A stretch of 38,521 nucleotides of DNA from an uncultured Fusobacterium sp. (GTDB lineage Bacteria > Fusobacteriota > Fusobacteriia > Fusobacteriales > Fusobacteriaceae): the NCBI GenBank assembly GCA_900543175.1, contig UQQO01000004.1:1-38521 (forward strand), in the 5' to 3' direction. The translations under genes were made by a program, and so were the position numbers. The notes beneath the pieces are model-generated. The model saw only the letters and a program-made list of their open reading frames with translations, was not told where the DNA came from and searched no databases. Below are positions 32,241-38,521 of this stretch, piece by piece; the stretch's first letter is position 1, and the number at the start of each line of letters is the position of its first letter.

Positions 32241-32270
32241 ATTCTAATTAAAGAATATTGTGCAGTGCAA
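32241..32270 (-). promoter_or_regulatory. Candidate promoter of the riboswitch-CDF transcript
   Basis: Minus strand TTGCAC (32270-32265), 18-bp spacer, TAGAAT (32246-32241). Transcription would start near 32234, just before the aptamer. Confidence 0.45.
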
Positions 32271-32323
32271 AGAGATCTAAAAATATTATAAAATATTTGA
32301 ATAGAATTTGTCAAGAAATAAAG

Positions 32324-32351
32324 AAAAAACCTGCGTTTAGGGACACAGGCT
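32324..32351 (-). terminator. Terminator of the 56-residue small gene
   Basis: Minus strand AGCCTGTG pairs with CGCAGGTT (two G-U pairs), loop of eight bases, followed by TTTTTTC. Confidence 0.65.
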
Positions 32352-32391
32352 TTCTCTTATATGAAATTAAAACGTTTTTGAGGCAAAGTAA

Positions 32392-32562
32392 TTATTTTGA
32401 TAATTTACTATTATCACAAAATTTTTCAATTATATCTAAATTAGTTAAATCATTATTTTCTAAATTTTTATCAACTTTGAAATCAACTTCATCTTTCATT
32501 ATTTTTTTAGTAATGTTTTCAATGATATTAAGATTGCTTTCTTCCATAGTTTTGTTATTCAT
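32392..32562 (-). CDS. Small hypothetical protein, 56 residues
   Basis: A short reading frame with ATG at 32562 and TAA at 32392-32394. It has a strong GGAGGAG site four bases before the ATG and its own terminator downstream, which together argue that it is real. The product is hydrophilic and acidic (many Asn, Asp, Glu, Lys), begins MNNKTMEESNL, has no hydrophobic helix and one Cys near the end (KFCDNSK). I do not recognise it. It is divergent from the LysR regulator, with a palindrome between them, so it may be the LysR target. Confidence 0.6.
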   Translation of the reverse strand: MNNKTMEESNLNIIENITKKIMKDEVDFKVDKNLENNDLTNLDIIEKFCDNSKLSK

Positions 32563-32800
32563 AATACTCCTCCAAGATTATTTCAAATTGAAACATATAA
32601 ATTAAATATGTACTGAAAAAAGTTTTTTAAGTAGAGGATTATGTTTTTATTTTTTCTCTTTCTTCTGTATAAATGTATTATATTAGAATATTGTAAAAAA
32701 GTAAAACAGTTTTTTATATATGTTATTACAAGTATAAACTTGTATAAGAAAGATCTTTATGATATATTATAATAGTAAATCTAATATAGGAGGTATATGG
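32563..32800. other. Divergent intergenic region of small gene and lysR
   Basis: Non-coding 238 bp. It holds a perfect inverted repeat TACAAGT-ATAA-ACTTGTA (32727-32744), a plausible LysR-type operator, and a TATAAT at 32768-32773 that could be the -10 of the regulator gene. Nothing else recognisable. Confidence 0.55.
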
Positions 32801-33772
32801 ATGACACCGAGTTTGAAAATGTTTTTAGTTGTAGCAGAAGAGATGAGTATAAGTAAAGCAGCAGCTCGTTCTTTTGTTACTCAGCAGTGTGTAAGTGATC
32901 ATATAAAACGTCTAGAAGATGAATATGGTGTTGTTCTGTTTAAAAGAAGACCCCGATTATCTTTAACCCAAGAGGGAAAAACAATGTTAAAAGTTGCTAA
33001 AGAGATGGAGAATTTAGAGGAAAAATTAAAGATGCAACTTGAAAATATAAAGGAAAATAAGATAGAAAAACTGGTAATAGGTATAAATGCTACAAGAATA
33101 AATATACTTTTACCAAAACTTCTTCCAATTTATCATAAACTATATCCCAATGTGATAATATCTTTTGTTAGACATGAAACAAGAGAGCTAGAGCAGATGC
33201 TTTTAAAGGGGAGTATAGATATGTTTGTAGGAGTTAATACACATACAAATCCACAATTTAGAACAATGGCATTGGGGAATGATAAACTGCATATCTTACT
33301 TTCAGCAAAAATGGTAGAAAAATATTTTTCATTAGATGAAACAATTATAAAAAATATGAGAAAGGGATTAGATTTTTCACAACTAAAAGATATTCCATTT
33401 GTAGGAAATTTTGAGGGAAGTACTTTAAATGAACTTGTAAATTATTATACAGAAAAAAGTGGAATAGAGCTAAATAATCTCTATTATACTGGAGATTATG
33501 ATACTCAAATTGCTCTATGTTCAGCAAATTTAGCAGCAGTAGCTTGTCCAACTATGATATTAAATAAGGTTTTAGAATATAATAAAAAGGTATCAAAAAA
33601 TGAAAAAATCTATATCTTTCCTTTGAACAATCAAAGTGAAGAGTTAAAAATAGAGTTAATTAGTAATAGAGAGATGGAATTAACACCTCATGGAGAAAAA
33701 TTTGCAGAACTTTTAAAAGAGGAGATAGAAGATAATATTGATATATTAAAAGAATATCTAGATAGTTTATAG
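32801..33772 (+). CDS. LysR-family transcriptional regulator
   Basis: A 323-residue regulator. Residues 1-60 are the LysR winged helix-turn-helix (KMFLVVAEEMSISKAAARSF, SDHIKRLEDEYGVVLFKRRP). Residues about 90-300 form the periplasmic-binding-protein-like effector domain (LVIGINATRINILLPKLLPI). ATG 32801, seven bases after AGGAGG, gives the normal LysR start, so 14 upstream codons are excluded. The upstream 7-bp palindrome is a candidate binding site. The target and effector are unknown; the divergent 56-residue gene is the closest candidate. Confidence 0.9.
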   Translation: MTPSLKMFLVVAEEMSISKAAARSFVTQQCVSDHIKRLEDEYGVVLFKRRPRLSLTQEGKTMLKVAKEMENLEEKLKMQLENIKENKIEKLVIGINATRINILLPKLLPIYHKLYPNVIISFVRHETRELEQMLLKGSIDMFVGVNTHTNPQFRTMALGNDKLHILLSAKMVEKYFSLDETIIKNMRKGLDFSQLKDIPFVGNFEGSTLNELVNYYTEKSGIELNNLYYTGDYDTQIALCSANLAAVACPTMILNKVLEYNKKVSKNEKIYIFPLNNQSEELKIELISNREMELTPHGEKFAELLKEEIEDNIDILKEYLDSL

Positions 33773-33843
33773 TTTAGATACTCCATCAATACTAAAATAA
33801 AAAATAATATTCGTTTATAAATGGAAATAAAAGATATTTTTTA

Positions 33844-33872
33844 TTGACAGAACAGGTTTTAAAAGTTAAAAT
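33844..33872 (+). promoter_or_regulatory. Promoter of HU-like pair 2
   Basis: TTGACA (33844-33849), 17-bp spacer, TAAAAT (33867-33872). AAACTATCA occurs at both 33873-33882 and about 33904-33913 downstream, possible operator repeats. Confidence 0.6.
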
Positions 33873-33967
33873 AAACTATCAAATAGAATGATAAAAAAAT
33901 AAAAAACTATCATTTTAAAGAATAATAAACTAAGGGAAGTAACTAATTTAAAATAAGGGAGATTAAA

Positions 33968-34279
33968 ATGGGAGAAAAAGAATTTTTGAAATATTATATG
34001 GAAAAGAGAGGACTAAATTCAGTTAAGGAAGCTAAAGAAAAAGTGGATCTATTCTGGGAAACAATGTTTGCTGCACTAGAAGAGGATGAAAAAGTTAAAA
34101 TAAAAGGTTGGGGAAGTTTTGCAATAAAAGAGGTTAGAGAAAGAGATATTGTTGAACTAAGAACAAAAAAACTTACTAAAATCCCAGCAGGAACAAAATT
34201 AAAATTTAAGCCAGGTAAAGAGCTTTTAGCAATTATTAATCATGAAGTTGTAGCTAATGAAGTAGAGGTAGATGAATAA
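33968..34279 (+). CDS. HU-like DNA-binding protein, first of pair 2
   Basis: A 103-residue HU/IHF-fold protein paralogous to the one at 30617. VKIKGWGSFAIKEVRERDIV is the core strand and arm; KLKFKPGKELLAII is the HU C-terminal signature. The arm tip (LRTKKLTK) lacks the classic Pro. It overlaps the next gene by one base (TAATG), so the pair is translationally coupled like pair 1. AAGGGAG precedes the ATG. An acidic tail (VANEVEVDE) ends the protein, similar to RDIDE in pair 1. Confidence 0.8.
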   Translation: MGEKEFLKYYMEKRGLNSVKEAKEKVDLFWETMFAALEEDEKVKIKGWGSFAIKEVRERDIVELRTKKLTKIPAGTKLKFKPGKELLAIINHEVVANEVEVDE

Positions 34280-34557
34280 TGGATAAGAAAAGTTTTATAA
34301 ATTTATATTCTAAATTATCAGAGAAAAAGATGTATAAACAAGAAGCTAGTAAAGATGTTGAAGTTCTTTTAGAAACTGTAACTGAATTATTAGAAAAGGG
34401 AGAGACAGTAAAATTCCTTAATGTTGGAAGTTTTTCAATTTTAGAGAGAAAACCTAGAGTTATAAGTAACCCAGCAACTAGAGAGAGAATGAAAATCTAT
34501 CCAAAGAAAACAGTTAAATTTATCCCTAGTAAAAAAGTTCAAGAAAAATTAAAATAA
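34279..34557 (+). CDS. HU-like DNA-binding protein, second of pair 2
   Basis: A 92-residue HU/IHF-fold protein. VKFLNVGSFSILERKPRVISNPATRERMKIYP contains an HU-like arm with SNPATRE, keeping the Asn-Pro of the RNPxT motif, then VKFIPSKKVQEKLK. Paralogue of the protein at 30903. One-base overlap with the upstream HU-like gene points to a heterodimeric product. Followed by a terminator. Confidence 0.8.
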   Translation: MDKKSFINLYSKLSEKKMYKQEASKDVEVLLETVTELLEKGETVKFLNVGSFSILERKPRVISNPATRERMKIYPKKTVKFIPSKKVQEKLK

Positions 34558-34564
34558 AAATCAG

Positions 34565-34612
34565 ACTACACCTAAAATCTTAGTATATTAAGATAGTTGG
34601 TGTAGTTTTTTA
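34565..34612 (+). terminator. Terminator of HU-like pair 2
   Basis: Outer stem ACTACACC / GGTGTAGT and inner stem ATCTTA / TAAGAT, followed by TTTTTTATTTTT. Confidence 0.88.
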
Positions 34613-34790
34613 TTTTTAGAAGATTTCATAAAATATGAATAAAAAAATATTAGGAATCTTTAAAAAAATAGGGAAACTATTGATAAATGTGAACAAGTAA
34701 GAAGATAATTTGGGAAATAGAAAAAAATAGTTAATATGATAAAATATCAAGTAGATAACTATAAATAAATATTAACTAAGTGAGGGAAGT

Positions 34791-36212
34791 ATGGTAAAAA
34801 AAGTTCTTATATCAACTATAGCAGCAGCATTTATTTTAAATGGATGTAGCAATATTTCAACTGTATCAACAACTTTTAAAGAGGAGAAGCAACCAAAAGC
34901 TGTACAAGAGTTTGTTCAGGCAGATATATTGGAGTATGGAAACTTTAGTTTTTATGCTATTGATCTAAATAGTGGAAAAAATATAGCTAATTATAAAGGA
35001 AAAGTTCCTTTGATTCCAGCTTCTGTAATGAAAATAGTAACTTCAGCAACAGCTTATGAAGTATTAGGAGAGGATTTTAAATTAGAAACAAAACTACTTT
35101 ATCAAGGGAAAATATCAGATAAAGGAATATTAAATGGAGATCTTTTTATTCAAGGTGGTGGAGATCCAACTTTAGGTTCTAATGGAATAGATAAAAAACA
35201 AGATGAGTTTTTAAAAGAGTGGATTTTAGCAGTAAAAAAAGCTGGAATAAAAGAGGTAAAAGGTGATATAGTTGTTTTAGATGATATGTTTGGCTATGAA
35301 GGAATATCAGGAAAATGGCTATGGGAAGATATGGGAACTGATTATGCACCTATTACAAATGGAATAAGTATTTTTGATAATCTATATACAATATATTTAA
35401 AATCAGATAATGAAAAAGTTATAGTTGAAAAAGTTGTACCTAATATAAAAGGATTAACTTTTGATAATAAAGTAACAATTTCAGAAAATGGAGAAAAGGA
35501 TATTTATGTAAGAGGTGTACCATTTGATAATAATAGAATATTGAGAGGGGTTATGCCTAAAAATAAAACTGTTGAAATAGATAGTGATATTCCAGATCCA
35601 GCAATGTTTTTAGGTGAATATTTAAAGGAAAACTTAACAAAAGATGGGATAAAAGTATCAGGTAAAGTGTTTACTTCAAGAGTTAGTAATAAAAAATTGA
35701 AGAATGGAGAGATTTTAGCAGTTACACAATCAGTACCATTATCAGAGATACTAAAAGTTTTATTGACAAGAAGTGACAATCATTATGCAGAACATATTTT
35801 TGAGATACTGAAATTAAAAGAGGTAGATATTATTGAATTTTGGAAAAATAAAGGAATTAATATAGATTCTCTTGTAATGTATGATGGAAGTGGACTTTCT
35901 TGTGCAGATAGATTATCAACAAAATTTTTAACAGAAGTTTTGATGTATATGGATAAAACGAATAAAGGATTTGCTGATCTTTTACCAATAGCAGGAAAAG
36001 AGGGAACTGTAGCTAAATTTTTAGTAGAAACTCCATTATCAGGAAATGCTAAAATTAAAAGTGGAAGTATGAGTGGAGTTCAATCTTATGCTGGATATAT
36101 AGATAAAGATGGTAAAAAAATAGCTTTTGCAATTGTTGTAAATCATTGGAATGGAACACGTCAACAATTAAGAGCAGAGATGGAAAAACTTTTAAATGGA
36201 ATGATTAAATAA
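34791..36212 (+). CDS. dacB: D-alanyl-D-alanine carboxypeptidase/endopeptidase, PBP4 (peptidase S13) lipoprotein
   Basis: A 473-residue cell-wall enzyme. A signal peptide ends in a lipobox-like ILNGC with Cys19, so it is probably a lipoprotein in the periplasm. The catalytic motifs are SxxK at Ser78-Lys81 (PASVMKIVT), SxN in LTRSDNHYAEH and KSG in IKSGSMSGVQSYAG, the S13 triad order. Such enzymes trim or cleave peptidoglycan cross-links. AGGGAAG precedes the ATG. It is followed by an LD-carboxypeptidase gene, making a peptidoglycan peptide-processing cluster. Confidence 0.9.
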   Translation: MVKKVLISTIAAAFILNGCSNISTVSTTFKEEKQPKAVQEFVQADILEYGNFSFYAIDLNSGKNIANYKGKVPLIPASVMKIVTSATAYEVLGEDFKLETKLLYQGKISDKGILNGDLFIQGGGDPTLGSNGIDKKQDEFLKEWILAVKKAGIKEVKGDIVVLDDMFGYEGISGKWLWEDMGTDYAPITNGISIFDNLYTIYLKSDNEKVIVEKVVPNIKGLTFDNKVTISENGEKDIYVRGVPFDNNRILRGVMPKNKTVEIDSDIPDPAMFLGEYLKENLTKDGIKVSGKVFTSRVSNKKLKNGEILAVTQSVPLSEILKVLLTRSDNHYAEHIFEILKLKEVDIIEFWKNKGINIDSLVMYDGSGLSCADRLSTKFLTEVLMYMDKTNKGFADLLPIAGKEGTVAKFLVETPLSGNAKIKSGSMSGVQSYAGYIDKDGKKIAFAIVVNHWNGTRQQLRAEMEKLLNGMIK

Positions 36213-36219
36213 GAGAAGA

Positions 36220-36265
36220 AAAAGGTTGGCTTAGATATTAAAGACTCTATTGTCAGCCTTTTATT
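36220..36265 (+). terminator. Weak terminator after dacB
   Basis: AAAAGGTTGGC pairs with GTCAGCCTTTT through two G-U pairs, with a 21-base loop and a short TTTTATT tail. Confidence 0.5.
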
Positions 36266-36295
36266 CTGAATATTATAATAATGGAGGGCTTTGTT

Positions 36296-37216
36296 ATGAT
36301 AGGAAAAAGATTGAGAAAAGGTGCAACAATTGGAATGATAGCTCCTGCAAGTTGTACTTCACTAGAAAATTTAGAGAGTGCAAAAAAGAATTTAGAAGGT
36401 ATGGGATTTAAAGTGATTTTAGGAGAGAGTACAAAAAGTCAATGGTTTTCTTATGCAGGAACAGATGAATTAAGAGCAAAAGATATTAATGATTTTTTTG
36501 CTAATCCAGAAATAGATGCAATTATATGTATGAGAGGTGGATATGGTTGTAATAGATTAATAGAGTTAGTTAATTTTGAAATTATAAAAAATAATCCTAA
36601 AATATTTATAGGATACAGTGATATTACAACATTACATATGGCAATTCAAAGAAAGACAGGACTAATAACTTTCCATGGGCCAATGGCAGTAAGTAATTTT
36701 TCTGGTGAATATAATTTAAATACATATGAAAATTTTGTAGATGTTTTAATGGTTGAACATGAAAATTATGAATTAAAAAACTTTTCTAAAGAGTTAGGAA
36801 TATTATGTGAAGGAGAAGCTATTGGAGAGATAGTTGGAGGAAATTTAGCAACTCTTATAGCGACTTTAGGAACAGAATATGATTTAGAATATGAGGGAAA
36901 AATATTGTTTTTAGAAGAGGTTGGAGAACCAACATATAAAATAGATAGAATGTTAAATCAATTAAAGAAATTTAAAGTCTTTGAAAAAGTTAGTGGAGTA
37001 ATTTTAGGAGATTTCAGAAATTGTCCACCAGCATCTGAAGAAGATATGCCTTTATTGGATGTTTTTAAAGATTATTTCTTAGGAATAAATAAACCTGTAG
37101 TATATAATTTTGAAACTGGACATAGTGAACCTATGCTTACTTTGCCATTGGGAGCAAAGGCAAGATTAAATACTTCAGAGAAGAGAATAACAATTCTTGA
37201 AAGAGTGGTAAGATAA
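36296..37216 (+). CDS. LD-carboxypeptidase (peptidase S66)
   Basis: A 306-residue serine peptidase of the LdcA/MccF family. The nucleophile is Ser108 in FIGYSDITTL, the Glu of the triad is in LFLEEVGEP and the His in GHSEPMLTLPLG. The MRGGYGCNRLIE segment is also characteristic. LdcA removes D-Ala from tetrapeptides in peptidoglycan recycling; MccF-type members cleave microcin-like peptides, which I cannot exclude. The ATG at 36296 has GGAGGG seven bases upstream; an upstream in-frame ATG (36281) overlaps that site and is unlikely. Confidence 0.9.
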   Translation: MIGKRLRKGATIGMIAPASCTSLENLESAKKNLEGMGFKVILGESTKSQWFSYAGTDELRAKDINDFFANPEIDAIICMRGGYGCNRLIELVNFEIIKNNPKIFIGYSDITTLHMAIQRKTGLITFHGPMAVSNFSGEYNLNTYENFVDVLMVEHENYELKNFSKELGILCEGEAIGEIVGGNLATLIATLGTEYDLEYEGKILFLEEVGEPTYKIDRMLNQLKKFKVFEKVSGVILGDFRNCPPASEEDMPLLDVFKDYFLGINKPVVYNFETGHSEPMLTLPLGAKARLNTSEKRITILERVVR

Positions 37217-37243
37217 GATTTAATTAAATTACAGGAGAAAAAT

Positions 37244-38425
37244 ATGGATATTGCTAATATAAAAAAACTTGTTGAAGATGAAAAACAATGGCTTATTGAT
37301 ATAAGAAGAGATTTTCACTCTCACCCTGAGTTAGGACAACAAGAGTTTAGAACAATGAATAAAATATGTGAATATTTAGATGAGATGGGAATTTCTTATA
37401 AAAAAGAGGTTTTTAAAACTGGAGTAATTGCTGAGATAGAGGGAGAGAATAAAGACTATACAATAGCTCTAAGAGCTGATATTGATGCACTACCAATAGA
37501 AGATAGAAAAACATGTGATTATTCATCGAAAAATCAGGGAGTTTGTCATGCTTGTGGACATGATGCACATACAACAATAGCTTTGGGAGTAGCAAGATAT
37601 TTTGCTAAAAATAAAATTGTTCCCCCATGTAATTTAAGATTTTTCTTTCAACCAGCAGAAGAGACAGTTGGAGGGGCAAAACCTATGATAAAAGAGGGAG
37701 CTTTGGAAAATGTAGACTGTGTTTTTGGTTTACATGTAGATGAATACCTTCCTACTGGAGAGATAGGAATAAAATATGGAGCTATGAATGCTTCATCAGA
37801 TACTTTAAAAATAAATATCTATGGGAAGTCTTGTCATGGAGCTTACCCTAGTGATGGTGTAGATGCTATTCTTGTAGCCTCTCATGTGATGATAGCTCTT
37901 CAATCAATAGTAAGTAGAAATTGTGATGCTAGAGATAGTGCAGTTGTAACTATTGGAACAATAAATGGGGGAACTCAAGGGAATATTATAGCTGATAAAG
38001 TGCAATTAGTAGGAACTTTAAGAACTTTAAATCCAGAAGTTAGAGCCATGGCATTGAAAAGAATAGAGGAGATAGTCACTAATATTCCAAAAGGATTTGG
38101 TGGAAGTGGAGAGTTTATAAGAGAAGAGGGATATACTGCCTTAATAAACCATGATAAAGAGGTAGATATAATTAAGGAAAACGCAACTAAACTTTTAGGA
38201 GAAGATAAGATATATGAGAAAAAAGTTGCTAATATGGGAGTAGAAGATTTTGCCTATTTTATAGAAAATACTCCAGGAGCTTTCTTTACTTTAGGAGTTA
38301 AAAATCAAAGTAAAGGAATAGATAGTCCAGCTCACAATGGACTTTTCGATATAGATGAAGATGCTCTACCTATTGGAGCAGAGATGCAAATAATGAATAT
38401 CTATTCTGCTTATAATAAGAAATAA
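37244..38425 (+). CDS. M20-family amidohydrolase (HipO/YxeP type)
   Basis: A 393-residue metal-dependent amidohydrolase. Motifs are ALRADIDALPIED (75-87), the metal site HACGHDAHT (102-110) and FFQPAEETVGGAKPMIKEGA. A dimerisation domain lies at about 185-300, with GTINGGTQGNIIAD in it. Relatives hydrolyse N-acyl amino acids, hippurate or peptidoglycan-derived peptides. It follows the LD-carboxypeptidase by 27 bases, so it may be in the same operon and handle released peptides or acyl-amino acids. AGGAG precedes the ATG. Confidence 0.92.
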   Translation: MDIANIKKLVEDEKQWLIDIRRDFHSHPELGQQEFRTMNKICEYLDEMGISYKKEVFKTGVIAEIEGENKDYTIALRADIDALPIEDRKTCDYSSKNQGVCHACGHDAHTTIALGVARYFAKNKIVPPCNLRFFFQPAEETVGGAKPMIKEGALENVDCVFGLHVDEYLPTGEIGIKYGAMNASSDTLKINIYGKSCHGAYPSDGVDAILVASHVMIALQSIVSRNCDARDSAVVTIGTINGGTQGNIIADKVQLVGTLRTLNPEVRAMALKRIEEIVTNIPKGFGGSGEFIREEGYTALINHDKEVDIIKENATKLLGEDKIYEKKVANMGVEDFAYFIENTPGAFFTLGVKNQSKGIDSPAHNGLFDIDEDALPIGAEMQIMNIYSAYNKK

Positions 38426-38521
38426 ATATTTATCATTCTAATAGTTAAAGTAAAAATATATTATCTCTAACATCAAGTTGACGTAATTTGGAAGTGAATA
38501 TTAGAAGCCCTCAGCGAAATG

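Noticed and set aside
32258..32605. 115-codon plus-strand reading frame
   Set aside because: No ribosome binding site; it runs antisense to a small gene with a good site and terminator, and the translation resembles no family.
1..38521. CRISPR arrays, insertion sequences, tRNA or rRNA genes
   Set aside because: No regularly spaced repeats, transposase-like frames with terminal repeats, tRNA cloverleaf ends or rRNA stretches were seen by reading both strands.
38426..38521. TTGACG near 38478 as a promoter for a gene beyond the window
   Set aside because: A 15-bp spacer to TATTAG is too short and no downstream gene is visible to support it.

Overview
The window is low-GC DNA with dense, mostly polycistronic genes, strong AGGAGG-type ribosome binding sites and heavy use of AGA/TTA/ATA codons. 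Gene content (amino-acid fermentation enzymes, a lipoprotein-type PBP4, HU-like gene pairs, a B12-dependent diol dehydratase microcompartment) fits a Fusobacterium-like anaerobe, probably one of the gut species. The genus is an inference from composition and gene content, not from a marker gene.

Layout. 1-4115: an MBL-fold hydrolase and an XRE-cupin regulator on the minus strand, divergent from a membrane EIIC-like protein plus single-chain L-serine dehydratase. 4087-6405 (minus): a SUFU-domain protein followed by an ORF in which a complete GNAT acetyltransferase runs in frame into a complete iron alcohol dehydrogenase. 6473-9480 (minus): an AbgT-type transporter with an L-cysteine desulfidase/UPF0597 enzyme. 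9585-11173 (minus): an ABC-F ATPase.

11242-28396 is the centrepiece, a Pdu-type bacterial microcompartment (BMC) locus. A minus-strand operon encodes a hybrid histidine kinase, an OmpR-type response regulator and a free-standing PocR-domain sensor. Divergent from it lie pduQ, then pduB-C-D-E-G-H, two BMC-H shell genes, pduL, a PduM/TIGR02536-like gene, pduN, pduO and pduP, then pduT and eutJ. B12-dependent dehydratase (PduCDE) would turn 1,2-propanediol (or glycerol) into an aldehyde inside the shell. PduP and PduL carry the aldehyde to acyl-CoA and acyl-phosphate, PduQ reduces aldehyde to alcohol and recycles NAD, PduGH reactivates the enzyme and PduO makes adenosylcobalamin. The pduQ and pduB promoters share a 21-bp element (17 of 21 positions identical) holding two TGACA half-sites 11 bp apart, in the same position relative to the -10. 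It is a good candidate binding site for the response regulator. One shell gene ends at an A10 run; a -1 shift there opens a 26-residue basic tail.

28402-38521: a sigma-54 activator with a small membrane protein, two separate HU-like gene pairs, a CDF metal exporter preceded by what looks like a NiCo riboswitch with terminator, a 56-residue small gene divergent from a LysR regulator, then a PBP4-type lipoprotein, an LD-carboxypeptidase and an M20 amidohydrolase. No rRNA, tRNA, CRISPR array or insertion sequence was seen.
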